Assembly: GCA_001970955.1 (NCBI GenBank)
Contig: MPUH01000019.1
Coordinates: 100,475-164,474, forward strand
DNA: 64,000 nt
From: Stentor coeruleus
Lineage: Eukaryota > Ciliophora > Heterotrichea > Heterotrichida > Stentoridae
Direction: 5' to 3'
How positions within the stretch are numbered: position 1 is the stretch's first letter; each line of letters starts with the position of its first letter. Below are positions 50,916-61,135 of the stretch, one piece after another. Made by a program: the position numbers and the translations under genes. The notes under the pieces were generated by a model. It saw only the letters and a program-made list of their open reading frames with translations. It made no database searches and was not told the origin of the DNA.

Positions 50916-51350
50916 TTAATAATTTTGTGAATATTCAGCTATTAAACCTATAGCTGCTTCTATAGAAATTGATCTTTGTGCAGCCCATTCAGCCCAATCT
51001 TGTGAATATCCCATTGAAGTAAGATAGTTTATTATTTCTGAAGAATTCACAGTATATACTGGAGAAGCTTCTACCGGATTTGAATAATCTTTTACTTCTT
51101 CAACCGGATTTAAATCATCTTTTACTTCTTCTACCAGATTTAAATCATCTATTACTTCTACTTGTTCATGATCTACATTTTCTTTAATCACTTCTTTTAC
51201 TTCATCAACAGTCTTTGATTTTACCTCGAATTGAATATCAACATCCATTTTGTTCAATTTAGTTATAATATCCATGGCTTGTTCAATATTTCCATCAACT
51301 ATATACTTTCCTAAAAGTTTTCCTATATTTTTCCCTGATTGATTTTCCAT
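50916..51350 (-). CDS. Small UBA-domain protein
   Basis: A 144-residue protein. The C-terminus (about 103-140, SSEIINYLTSMGYSQDWAEWAAQ...EAAIGLIAEY) has the MGY/F helix pattern of a UBA domain, which binds ubiquitin. The middle holds a repeat of the form NxVEEVKDD (NLVEEVKDD, NPVEEVKDY). The N-terminus is helical (GKYIVDGNIEQAMDIITKL). It may be an adaptor in ubiquitin-dependent sorting; the partner is unknown. Confidence 0.72.
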   Translation of the reverse strand: MENQSGKNIGKLLGKYIVDGNIEQAMDIITKLNKMDVDIQFEVKSKTVDEVKEVIKENVDHEQVEVIDDLNLVEEVKDDLNPVEEVKDYSNPVEASPVYTVNSSEIINYLTSMGYSQDWAEWAAQRSISIEAAIGLIAEYSQNY

Positions 51351-51889
51351 ATTATAATTATACTTAATAAAACTTTAATGGGATTTTTGATTTTAGTGAA
51401 ATATGATGTTATAATAATGAACTTAGTATTTGAGATAAATTTATGCTATGTAAAATATAAATTGATAATATGTGTCTAGATATTTTGATTAATAACATAG
51501 ATGTTTGAAATTATTTGCTTTAATAATCTATTGTGTTTAATTATTTAATCGTTATATGTTTTCATCCCCACTATAAAATATTACGATTTTAACTAATATC
51601 ATTTTTAAAACCTAACTTCTTTTAGATTTTTAACCATCCTTCACTAATACCATAACAATTATTACTTGCATCTTTTAAACCTTAAGTCCTCACATAATCT
51701 TCAACACCCTATCTAAACTAAAGTCTAAAACTTCTCCTTATTTCCAATCATCACATAAAAAAACATTTCAAAATCTTTTATTTCAACATAAAACTAAAAA
51801 AAAGCACGTAGTTTTTCACATAAAATCTTTAGTCAATCAAACTTTATCACCTAGAAAAATATGACAGCATATAATCTAATTATTCAAAA
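51351..51889. other. Divergent intergenic spacer with skew switch
   Basis: G-biased near 51351-51560, C-rich and G-poor from about 51600 to the ATG at 51890. No gene seen. Confidence 0.5.
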
Positions 51890-52249
51890 ATGGGATGCCA
51901 ATGTTCTGGCTTTGATAAACATTCTGAAGCTCGAATCGATCTTATAGAACCATTTTCAGAGATCATTCGTTCACAAATAAACGAGTATCAAGTACTTTTA
52001 TATTCTAAATCCTTTTGTGAACAGTCACGATTAGCTAAACAGCTACTTCGGAAGAGTTCGATACAGTTTGAGTACTTTGAACTGGATAATATGAATGATG
52101 ATGGTCAGGCACAATCCGCATTGCAGACTTTTACAGGTAAAAAAGCAACTCCTTATGTTTTTATTTGTGGGAAGTTCTATGGAGGGCTTAATGAATTGCA
52201 AAAAGGATTGGAGTCTGGGGAATTTAAAAAGGGAATTAAGTCAAGTTAA
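51890..52249 (+). CDS. Glutaredoxin with N-terminal dual-acylation signal
   Basis: A 119-residue glutaredoxin. The thioredoxin fold is marked by VLLYSKSFCEQS (single active-site Cys43, monothiol), TPYVFICGKFYGG (cis-Pro88 and the GG glutathione-binding turn at 98-99) and a C-terminal helix. The N-terminus MGCQCSGF has Gly2 for myristoylation and Cys3/Cys5 for palmitoylation, which is unusual for a glutaredoxin and implies membrane attachment. The active site is CEQS rather than CGFS or CPYC. Activity could be glutathionylation control or Fe-S handling; both are inferences. Confidence 0.85.
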   Translation: MGCQCSGFDKHSEARIDLIEPFSEIIRSQINEYQVLLYSKSFCEQSRLAKQLLRKSSIQFEYFELDNMNDDGQAQSALQTFTGKKATPYVFICGKFYGGLNELQKGLESGEFKKGIKSS

Positions 52250-52880
52250 GATTGAGATAGGCAAGGAAGTTGGGATGCTAGTTAATATAGTTTGAGAATA
52301 TGATAAGAATTATATATAATAAAAGTTTAATATGAAATATTTATTAAATTTGATGATTAATTTGATATTGATGATTAAGCTTAAGTGTTAGATAATGGAT
52401 TTTGATTGATAGTTTTATATATGAATAATGAATAACTATTTGTCTTTTAAAGTCAAAGATGATATAATAGAGGTGCTATTCAAATGAGTCGAAAACTATA
52501 TAAAACCCACATAAAACTCTTTAAACTAAAAACTTTTACATAATCAATATTTAATAATTTGCACAGAAATCACACCTTTTCTCACCTCCGTTATAGCTTC
52601 ATCTATTTCTTTATTATTTTCCAAAATCATCTCTTTAACCACTCTCCTCTATAACAGTAACCATCTAAAACTTAACAATCTTAATATCCTACTTCTTTAC
52701 CTTAATCTCATTATTATATAAATAATTCATTCCTATCTTAAAAATAAACCATAATTTCATACACAAAAATTACAATCAACTACCTTCACCTTTTAACCAA
52801 ATCCCAAAACAAATTAGTTTACATTAACAACTGGCAATTATACCATCCTAAATCTTCCTGAAATTTATTTAAATAATAAA
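52250..52880. other. Intergenic spacer with skew switch between tandem genes
   Basis: G-biased to about 52480, then C-rich and almost G-free to the ATG at 52881. No gene seen. Confidence 0.55.
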
Positions 52881-54533
52881 ATGATCCTTTTTCTGTTTAT
52901 ACTCAACCAAGCCAAAGCTTCAGGTCTTAGTTATGATGCAGCTGAGATAGCTGGGCTAACATTTATCAGTATCGGTATCTTCCTAGTTTTTTGCACAGCA
53001 ATAATGGTCATATCACGTCCAAATCATAAAGGTATACTTTCAAGTCTAATCCACATGATCATATTCATGCAATTTACCCGATATACAACGCTGATGGATT
53101 TTGATATGTCAATATTCTATTACAAATTTTTCTATGATTTCAGTCAAATCCAAGATCCTTATGAACTTTTTGAAAAAAACCCTCAGACTCCTTGGGTGCT
53201 TTTACGTTTTGAATCAACAAATTTCATATACAACAGTTATGCCCATCTTTTTCTTATCCCTACAACTTTGATTATATGGTATTGTATAAAACTTTTTATC
53301 CCTCGATATAGAGGGTCGAATTTTAATAGATTTTTCATTTTCATTATTTATTGTTCAGCTATAGATTTGAGTATCTCAGCATTTATTCAAATAAAAAATG
53401 TAAAAAATAAACAGATAACTTTTAGTTCAGTTATTGGAGCTTGTGGTTCTAGTTTAGCTATACTTTACCTTGTATTTATATCAATAATAATCAGTTTACA
53501 AGTTTTTTATATATACAAAACCCATTATAACTCTTGGCTTATAACAGTTGTTATTGAAGAATATGAGATTAATAAGGAATATTATTATTATTTCTACTTC
53601 CCATTTATGATTATTATTAAAATTCTCTATGTTTGTCTTATTGTGTTTACTATAGACAAACCATATACTGTGCCTATTGTAATTAGTATTGGAGATTTGA
53701 TATTATGTAATTTATATACAGTTTCGTATTTGATTTCTATAAGACCTTATGTTAATATTTATGATATGATTATTGTTTTAATTGAACTTGTTTTAGAAAT
53801 ATTGTTTTTATTTTTCCCAGTATTGTATTCTGTTAATAGTATCCCTGATCTTATATTAGATTACTTATGTATTGGGATTTTAGGTTTAGGGCTTATAATA
53901 CTTCAGATAAAAGCTTATTATAATACTAAAGGCCCAAAGTCGTTGAGCAAAGTTCATGAAGCTAAAAAAACTGAAGGAAAAATCGATATATCAAAAGACA
54001 TTTCTATGAATAGTTCTGTAGAAATCAAGGAATTTGATGCTGAGGAGAAGGTTTTTTCTAATGGGTTTATGCAAACTTTTAAAGTAAGCCATAATGAAAA
54101 TTTGAATAATTTAGAGAAAAAAACTGTTTATAATACAATTGAAAATAGGAAGGCAGAGTTTTTTGTTATAGCTGAAAATCATGTTGATGATCAGAAGTTA
54201 GGAGATACAGCTAAGTTTCAAAGTGGATCTAAATTGCCGAGTAGGGATTCTTTGAGAAATGTTGGCTTTACAGAACAAGTTAAAGCTGATAAAAATACTT
54301 TTTATAGATATAAAAACACTCTTGATATCCCTGGAAGATTGATGAATGGACAAAATTCTGATGAAGAGAATAGGAGTAGAAGTAATTATTCATATAAAAG
54401 TCCAAGTGTTGTTAGTAGCAAAGGCTCTGGAAGTAATTTTAGTATGCCAAATAAGAATACAGAGATATTTTCTCAAAAGCCCAGAGTTGATCTTAATAAA
54501 TTCACTGTGAAAGCTAGATTAGATTTCAGTTAG
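52881..54533 (+). CDS. Polytopic membrane protein with long cytoplasmic tail
   Basis: A 550-residue protein with about eight or nine membrane helices between residues 20 and 345 (for example 24-44, 120-140, 150-170, 185-208, 233-255, 318-340) and a polar Ser/Lys/Asn-rich tail of about 195 residues. Loops are aromatic-rich (YYYYFYFPF). No channel, transporter or receptor signature is recognised. The layout is like the C-terminal membrane part of large ciliate surface proteins, but here the gene starts within it, so it may be a stand-alone homologue. A possible hidden intron is at 53400-53414. Confidence 0.78.
   Translation: MILFLFILNQAKASGLSYDAAEIAGLTFISIGIFLVFCTAIMVISRPNHKGILSSLIHMIIFMQFTRYTTLMDFDMSIFYYKFFYDFSQIQDPYELFEKNPQTPWVLLRFESTNFIYNSYAHLFLIPTTLIIWYCIKLFIPRYRGSNFNRFFIFIIYCSAIDLSISAFIQIKNVKNKQITFSSVIGACGSSLAILYLVFISIIISLQVFYIYKTHYNSWLITVVIEEYEINKEYYYYFYFPFMIIIKILYVCLIVFTIDKPYTVPIVISIGDLILCNLYTVSYLISIRPYVNIYDMIIVLIELVLEILFLFFPVLYSVNSIPDLILDYLCIGILGLGLIILQIKAYYNTKGPKSLSKVHEAKKTEGKIDISKDISMNSSVEIKEFDAEEKVFSNGFMQTFKVSHNENLNNLEKKTVYNTIENRKAEFFVIAENHVDDQKLGDTAKFQSGSKLPSRDSLRNVGFTEQVKADKNTFYRYKNTLDIPGRLMNGQNSDEENRSRSNYSYKSPSVVSSKGSGSNFSMPNKNTEIFSQKPRVDLNKFTVKARLDFS
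53400..53414 (+). other. Possible hidden 15-nt intron (no in-frame stop)
   Basis: GTAAAAAATAAACAG, phase 0, with A at 10 and AG at 15. It would add VKNKQ to a loop (IKN-VKNKQ-ITFSS). There is no homologue to test against; cDNA needed. Confidence 0.35.
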
Positions 54534-55388
54534 TTATAAAATGTTATTATGATAAATATAAATGGAATATGGATTTGATGCATTATTGCATTGAATCAAT
54601 TAAATCCTATTGTAATTGATGAATTATTATCTGTAGGAATATATTTAATGGATTTATGAAACAAGTCAGTTTTGGTGGAAAATAGGTGAAATAGTTTAAG
54701 GTATTTGGTAGAAGATTTTTATGTGTTTTATATGATTTAAGGGAGTGGTGAGGATATTATAATTAGGATGAGAAAATTTATGATTGTATTTTGGATGAAA
54801 ATGAAAATGAAAAAAATGTATGATAAATATTAAGTTTGTGAAGAAATTAAAAGTTATGCTAAAATTTTATTATTGGGTTTATATGCTTTTAAGCACAGGA
54901 AAATAATTGAGGTTTTATAATTCTTATTAAAAAAAGGTATAAAATTGATTAAAACTGAGGTTCAGGTCATAAACTAAAGAAATCAGAAAAGTATTTGGAT
55001 TAGCTTTACTATAAAAACTCATAATTTATATATTTTCTTCCAAAAATCTATAATTTTCACTTAAAACTATCACTCTATATCATCCCTCAAACAACTTCTA
55101 TATTTCAGCATAACTCTAAATACTCTTACCATATTCCATCATAAAAATATCTCATAATATCCAAAATCACTTTCAATAAATATAATATATTAAGTGACGT
55201 ATCATTTTTATTCCATTTTATTCTATAGTTTTCCTAATCCAAAAACATAAATTCAAAAATTTCCCATTCTGCTGTTCAAAGGCTTTGAATTCAAAAATCC
55301 CAAAAATTTCCTCAAAGCTTTAAAATATTTCAACTAATTATAATATATGCTATACTATAAATTCTCAAAATAGTACACGTGGATATAA
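54534..55388. other. Long intergenic spacer with sharp skew switch
   Basis: 54721-54840 has about 16 G and no C on the plus strand; 55021-55140 has about 28 C and one G. The flip lies near 54960-55000, between the 3' flank of the membrane-protein gene and the 5' flank of the CBM20 gene. No gene seen. Confidence 0.6.
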
Positions 55389-56402
55389 ATGGAAGTGGAC
55401 AAAAAGGATACTTCTGGGGATAGCAATTCCAAAGAAAACCCCATAGCATCAGAAGTCCCTGCTGAAAAAAAATCTTCAGTAGATGTCCCAATATCAGAAC
55501 CAGTAAAAATTGAAATCCCAGCTGAATCAACTACTGAAATTAAACCTGAAGCACACTCTGAACATACTGAAATTACCAAAACAGAAGTTAAGCATGAAGA
55601 AGATCTAACACATACAAAAGTTTCTGATGAAGTCAAGATTCCTCATGAAGAAAGTAAAAGCGAAGATAAAGTACCAGAACCTGTTACAGAAACTGGCCCT
55701 GTAGTTATTCATACAGGAAAAGATAATAAAGATGATGATGAAACAGATGTTATAGAGAATCCTACTAATAAAGCAATATTTACACATTTTGTCAAGACTA
55801 AAATTTCAGAAGCTGGAGCTAATGATGAAGAAATTAAAAAGCATGTTGTTCATGATGATCATGAGCCAGAAAAAAAAGATCCCCATGAAGAGATTAAAGA
55901 AGTTCCAGTAGAAATTAAACCTGATGAACATGCAAGTAAGGTGGAAGTAACAAAGTCTGTTGAAGATAAACCTAAAGAAGATCATCATAAGACAAGTGAA
56001 AAAACTGAAAAGGATTTCTATACAATAAAATCTTCAGAGGTTGAACCTTATTATAAAAAGTTTGAAAAAGAAAAAAAATCTGCAACAAGTGAGGAAAGAA
56101 AGGAGACAGAAGAACATTTGTATGAATGCGAATTTAGTGTTCAATATGAAACTAAATTTGGGGAAAATGTTATCGTTGTAGGGTCAGCTGAGGAATTAGG
56201 TAGTTGGGATCCTACTAAAGGTTTGAACTTAACTTGGAACCAAAATCATAGATGGACTGGAACACTGAAATTCTCAACTTTACCTTTTGAATATAAATAT
56301 GCCGTCAAATCTGATAAAGAAACCAATTGGGAAAAAGGAGTTAATCGTTTGGTAAAAGAGCCACCCACAATGCCTTTAGTTGATTTATGGCAGCCAATTT
56401 AA
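55389..56402 (+). CDS. CBM20 starch/glycogen-binding protein with acidic N-terminus
   Basis: A 337-residue protein. Residues 1-235 are Glu/Lys/Val/Pro-rich and probably disordered. The C-terminus (about 238-337) is a CBM20 starch-binding domain: YECEFSVQYETKFGENVIVVGSAEELGSWDPTKGLNL, then RWTGTLKF, FEYKYAVKSD and WEKGVNR. The SWDP and W...E..R positions match the usual ligand-binding tryptophans. No catalytic domain is attached, so it is likely an adaptor or scaffold on storage glucan. Localisation is not shown; no signal peptide is seen. Confidence 0.85.
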   Translation: MEVDKKDTSGDSNSKENPIASEVPAEKKSSVDVPISEPVKIEIPAESTTEIKPEAHSEHTEITKTEVKHEEDLTHTKVSDEVKIPHEESKSEDKVPEPVTETGPVVIHTGKDNKDDDETDVIENPTNKAIFTHFVKTKISEAGANDEEIKKHVVHDDHEPEKKDPHEEIKEVPVEIKPDEHASKVEVTKSVEDKPKEDHHKTSEKTEKDFYTIKSSEVEPYYKKFEKEKKSATSEERKETEEHLYECEFSVQYETKFGENVIVVGSAEELGSWDPTKGLNLTWNQNHRWTGTLKFSTLPFEYKYAVKSDKETNWEKGVNRLVKEPPTMPLVDLWQPI

Positions 56403-56486
56403 GTAGATAAGTTTAGTTTCACATATTCTACTTTGTAAAAAGAATATTTTATTATATTCATATTTTAAGTCAATATTAAGAATAAA

Positions 56487-57491
56487 ATGATGTTATTTTT
56501 CGTGGAAAGTCTTGAAGAAGATCTCGGATTTGCTAACTTTTTAATACTTTTAGGCATGTTTACTGTGGTTTTTATTATAACAGTAGCCAAAGCTATACCT
56601 TGCATAATTCATATAAAAGCTAGATACAACAGCAAAATTTTATGGTTCGATATAATCATAGCGATTTCAATAAGCTGTATTGTTTATTTAGTAAGGATTG
56701 GGTGGTGTCTTAATTTTTTTCTTGGCAAAAGTCTAGAAGTATTTGTGTTGCTAGGCTTTTTTTGTACTGCAACTTTTAATGTTCTGGGCTATACTTTTAT
56801 TATGTTTTGGATAGAAACTTATATTGACATAAATTTAAATATCAGCGATTACTCCCGACAAAAAAAACGTAAAACTATTTATCTCTCATATATTATACTA
56901 TCATTACTTACATATAGCCTTTGTTTAATATTTATGCATTCATCAGAGATAAATTACTATTATTTTACTATACTTTTTTATATCAATTGTGCAATTTCAT
57001 TGATAGTATCGCTTTGTTTAGTATTAAGTAGCAATTATCTTACGAAACAATTCAGTGTTCTATTTCCTGAAACTTTGTTCAAAAAAATTAATACCAAAGT
57101 TAAGAAAATTCTTGTGTCAAATATATTTATATATATATCAAAAGGTATTATTTTTATTGCAATTAATTGTGTAGATTATGTAACATCAGCTGTATTTAAA
57201 ACAGTTTATTATTATACTTATATGATAGTGACAGAAATTATACCTTTGTGTGCCGTGCTATATTTTCTTAGAGCTAATAAAGAAAAAAATCATTATGATT
57301 ATAGCAATATCCCTAGTGCGCTGATTTCTAGTGAGAAAAATGAAGACAGAATTAAAGAGATATTTGGGACCTTTATGGCTCAGAGCACTTTTGATTGTAG
57401 TGATTGGCTCAAATCCAGTTGTTTAAGCTCACCTCTAGGTCTACTAAGTGAAATAGAGCAAAAAATTAACAACAGCAATTCTTTCGCATAA
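56487..57491 (+). CDS. Seven-TM membrane protein
   Basis: A 334-residue protein with about seven hydrophobic helices (near 17-38, 52-72, 80-105, 130-150, 155-180, 208-235, 245-263) and a polar tail with Ser and Cys. The arrangement is GPCR-like or like plant TOM1/THH1-type 7TM proteins. No DRY or NPxxY motif is seen, so no receptor class is assigned. It starts 84 bp after the CBM20 gene. Confidence 0.74.
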   Translation: MMLFFVESLEEDLGFANFLILLGMFTVVFIITVAKAIPCIIHIKARYNSKILWFDIIIAISISCIVYLVRIGWCLNFFLGKSLEVFVLLGFFCTATFNVLGYTFIMFWIETYIDINLNISDYSRQKKRKTIYLSYIILSLLTYSLCLIFMHSSEINYYYFTILFYINCAISLIVSLCLVLSSNYLTKQFSVLFPETLFKKINTKVKKILVSNIFIYISKGIIFIAINCVDYVTSAVFKTVYYYTYMIVTEIIPLCAVLYFLRANKEKNHYDYSNIPSALISSEKNEDRIKEIFGTFMAQSTFDCSDWLKSSCLSSPLGLLSEIEQKINNSNSFA

Positions 57492-57909
57492 TAATAAAAT
57501 AGAAATAATTAAAACTTCACTCTTATAGTCAGCAATATAAAATTCACACAAAAACAAACCCAGCTTTTTTCACCTAATCCTTAAACTCATTAACCTCTAA
57601 TCCATAATAAAAATTAACTAAATTGGAATATCGCCCTGAAAAAAAAAATTATCACAACCTACAAACATATAAAAACTAAAAAATCCTAACCAGATTATTT
57701 CCTCATAAACCATGCCTCTTATCTAAAATTTTCCAAATCAAAAAACCAAAAAACTAAAAAATTTCAAACTTTTCTCTTAAAAAACCTATTCCTAAAACCT
57801 TATCTTCTAAACATAAAAAAAACTTATCAGAAATTTCTTTCAGTTTGTATTCTGATTGGGTAAATCAAAGTTAAATAACCTGATGTTGTCTGAAAGGTAG
57901 AATGTAAAT
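57492..57909. promoter_or_regulatory. C-rich, G-free 5' flank
   Basis: Bases 57541-57840 hold about 67 C and 8 G by hand count on the plus strand, the clearest example of the 5' flank skew. It directly precedes the GTPBP1-like gene. No gene seen. Confidence 0.5.
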
Positions 57910-59277
57910 ATGGAGATCAATTCTCTATCAAATGGTACACAAGCAAGTGTGCAAGGATCTGAAGAGCATAAAAACAGTGAAATTGATGTAAGAGTTGCAG
58001 TAATCGGCAATGTGGATTCAGGAAAGTCGACATTAGTCGGTGTTTTAACCAGATGCATAAAAGATGATGGTCGAGGTTCAGCAAGAAGTCTTGTTTTCAA
58101 TTATTCTCACGAACAAGCTAATGGAAGAACTTCAAGTATTTCCCATGAAATAATGGGTTTTACAGGACATGGGCAACAAATAGCCCCAGAGCGAGTAACA
58201 GATTCTAAAAAAAACACATGGGAATATGTTGTATCAAGATCTTCAAGAGTTGTCACATTTCTAGATCTTTGTGGTCATGAGAAGTATTTAAAAACAACGA
58301 TTTTCGGCCTTGTGGGTTTGCTTCCAGACTATACTATGATTGTTATAGGCGCTAATATGGGAATTACACGTATGGCCAAGGAACATATTGGCCTATCTTT
58401 AGCCTTGAAAATCCCAATGTTTTTTGTGTTTACTAAAATTGATATGGCCCCAGAGAATATTTATAAAGACAATATAAATTTACTTAAGAGAATACTTGCT
58501 AGTCCAGCTGCAGGGAGAATTGCAATGCCAGTAGATGAAGATACTGATGTTATATCTTTAGCAGGAATGATGGAATCTAAAGGTTGTCCTATTTTCACTG
58601 TATCTAATGTTACTGGACAGGGTTTAGACAAACTTAGAGCTTTTATTAGTAGTTTACAAACCCGAACACAGAATTCTAGTATTTTCGGTACTATAAATCA
58701 ACCTGCAGAAATGTTAATTGATGGGATTTATATGGTAACTGGTGTTGGTCTTGTAGTATCTGGGATTTTAAAATCTGGTACTGTTAGTGTTAATGATACA
58801 CTTTACCTTGGACCTGATTCAACAGGAGGATATAAACAAGTTTCAGTTAAGAGTATACATAAACTTAGGATAAGTGTTGATAAAGCTATTGCTGGACAGA
58901 GTGTGTGTTTTGGTATTAGAATACATAATAAAAAAGAACAACTCAAGCGAAGTTTTATTAAAAAAGGTATGGTCTTGGTTAGTAAGTCTCTTTGTGCGGA
59001 GACTTCTTGGGAATTCGATGCAGAAGTTGTTATACTTCATCATGCTACAACTATAAAGGAAAAATATCAACCGATTATACATGCAGGGGTAGTTAGACAG
59101 GCTGCTTCGGTGATAAATATGACTAAAGAGCTGTTAAGACCTGGTGATCAGGGATTAATACACTTTCGCTTTACGTACCACCCTGAATTGATTCACCCAG
59201 GAATGAATATCTTGTTTAGAGAAGGAAGGACTAAAGGTCTTGGAGTTATCTCACAGATATATCCTATAAATAACTAA
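57910..59277 (+). CDS. GTPBP1/GTPBP2-like translational GTPase
   Basis: A 455-residue GTPase of the GTPBP1 family, related to EF-Tu/eEF1A. Motifs: GNVDSGKS P-loop (33-40), RTSSISHEIMGF switch, DLCGHEKYLKTT (G3), TKIDM (G4) and SNVTG (G5 region), then beta-barrel domains with VTGVGLVVSGIL and KKGMVLVSK. The family acts in ribosome quality control and mRNA turnover in animals. It is shorter than human GTPBP1 (about 670) because long N- and C-terminal extensions are absent. The start ATG at 57910 has the P-loop near the N-terminus as expected for a compact form. Confidence 0.92.
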   Translation: MEINSLSNGTQASVQGSEEHKNSEIDVRVAVIGNVDSGKSTLVGVLTRCIKDDGRGSARSLVFNYSHEQANGRTSSISHEIMGFTGHGQQIAPERVTDSKKNTWEYVVSRSSRVVTFLDLCGHEKYLKTTIFGLVGLLPDYTMIVIGANMGITRMAKEHIGLSLALKIPMFFVFTKIDMAPENIYKDNINLLKRILASPAAGRIAMPVDEDTDVISLAGMMESKGCPIFTVSNVTGQGLDKLRAFISSLQTRTQNSSIFGTINQPAEMLIDGIYMVTGVGLVVSGILKSGTVSVNDTLYLGPDSTGGYKQVSVKSIHKLRISVDKAIAGQSVCFGIRIHNKKEQLKRSFIKKGMVLVSKSLCAETSWEFDAEVVILHHATTIKEKYQPIIHAGVVRQAASVINMTKELLRPGDQGLIHFRFTYHPELIHPGMNILFREGRTKGLGVISQIYPINN

Positions 59278-59518
59278 AAATTTCATATAAACCTTAAGAT
59301 TATTATGAATACTCTTCATATAAAAGAATCTTATAATAAGAAATATACGAATTTATGTTTAGATTTCTAAGTTTATACTAAAAATTTATGATTTTTATTT
59401 AATATGTCGTTTTAATGCTAAACTTTATGTATAAAAAAATCTGATACTCAAATCATCATGGAAGAATTTAAATTTCTAAACCAGCTAAGATGTAAAGTAA
59501 AATAAATTCATAATAAAT

Positions 59519-61135
59519 ATGCTTAGAAGAAGGCCGATAGATGAAATCAAAGAGATTTTGTTGAGGGATGAGAAAAATGAAAGTGATATCAATGTAAGGG
59601 ATATATAGAAACTCAAAATGATTTTTAAAGAAAACCCGTTATTAAGACAAATTCCCCCTAATCAACGTGGAGATGTAATCAATATATAGTTTTGTGTAGC
59701 TATGAAACTTCATATACTATCCCCATTAGAAGTTTTAGTGACAGAAAAAGTGCGAAAACCAGACTTGTACATTATTCTTGATGGAAAAGTTTTTATAAGA
59801 AACAAAAATAAAGAAGAGTCTGTTCTTGAAGCTTATGATATTTTTGGGTATACTCTCCCATTCACAGGTGAAAAATGGATACCTTCAAGGGTAACTGCAC
59901 GTGAAGTTGTATCGATAATTTCAATACCAAGAGACCCTCTGAAAAATGCTATGGAAAAAGTTAGGAAAACTCAAGATAATACTAAACTGTTAGAATTTCT
60001 TGTGAAAACTGTACCTGGGGTTAGACAATTAGGTCAGGCAGGGAAAGAGCGGGTGCTAAGTTTTTTCGAAAGATGCCAGTTTAAAAGTGGTGACACTTTA
60101 TTAAGACAAGGAGAAAAAGCTCACTTCGCTTTTATTATAGAAGAAGGTGAATGTAAAGTTGTTGGCTCTCAAAATCCTTTAAACAGACCTGGTTCTGCTC
60201 CTGCCCGAGGTTTAATATCCAAAACAACCAGTTGTTTCAACCTAGGTCTAGTAATGCCAGGTGAATGGGTTGGTGAAGATTCAATTCTCTTAACCAAACC
60301 AATGGAATTTTCGGTAATAGCCTCATCTCATTTAATAGCCCTAAAAATATCAAAAGAAAAATTCTTAGACAATCTAACAAGAGATACTCAAACTCAACTT
60401 AAAGAAAATCTAGGCAACAAAATCCGTTGGAGAGAAGTTAGAAAACAAAACATTTCAAATGCGATACTAGAAAATGTTATTGATGAAGAAGGTCGAGCTG
60501 AGGTAGCTGCTTATGAAGATGCTGAGAAAAATTATCCTAAAGCTTCAAAATTAGCTCTTGTGAATATACGTAAACAGGAAATAGAAAAACAAGATGCTAT
60601 TGAAAAATCAAAAACACAAAATATTGGAGAATATATTAAAGAAGATGTGACAAATGGGTTAATTCGTAGTTATATGAAAGTATCAAGGCCTCAAACTGGG
60701 AAGACAAGGCCTAGATCTGCGGTTTCTGATAAGAAGAATAGATCTTTGTGTATACCTTCGGCTAGTACGAAGAATTTGATGAATTCACAAGTAATTTTCC
60801 AAAACAGTTCACAGAATTTTGGATTGCCTGAGAATATTACGATAACAGGGAAAGTTCAGTTGTATTCAGCATGCACACTTGGTGGCACTTTGGTTCCGAC
60901 AATGATGAAAAGGCCTCAGACGGCAAAGATGAAGATATCAATTGCCGCTCCGGTTGTGATAAAAAATATCAGTCAAGTATTAAATCCATCATTTAAACCG
61001 CCGATTACACATGAAACTTTTGCCCAACAAGTTAGGAAAGGAAGGCCGGATTCACCTAATCCTGCAGAAGTATGGGCGAAAAAAAGAGGAATAAGCTTGC
61101 AGAAATTTAATTTGCTGGCTACTGAGTACACTTAA
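59519..61135 (+). CDS. Cyclic-nucleotide-binding-domain protein, three exons
   Basis: Exons 59519-59593, 59609-59674 and 59690-61135 encode 528 residues. The first two short exons give MLRRRPIDEIKEILLRDEKNESDINKLKMIFKENPLL and IPPNQRGD, and both 15-nt introns are required to reach them. The body has two CNB-like folds (about 50-130 and 155-285). The second has KSGDTLLRQGEKAHFAFIIEEGECKVV and PGEWVGEDSILL, but the Arg that contacts the cyclic phosphate (usually in a RxAT context) is missing, so ligand binding may be altered or lost. The tail is basic and disordered. A possible hidden intron lies at 60570-60584. Confidence 0.87.
59594..59608 (+). other. 15-nt intron
   Basis: GTAAGGGATATATAG, phase 0; ends in TAG in frame if retained. 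Removal joins ESDIN to KLKMIF. Confidence 0.9.
59675..59689 (+). other. 15-nt intron
   Basis: GTAATCAATATATAG, phase 0; ends in TAG in frame if retained. Removal joins NQRGD to FCVAMKLHIL. Confidence 0.9.
60570..60584 (+). other. Possible hidden 15-nt intron (no in-frame stop)
   Basis: GTAAACAGGAAATAG in a Lys/Glu helix. It fits the pattern, but low-complexity coding sequence can mimic it. Confidence 0.25.
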
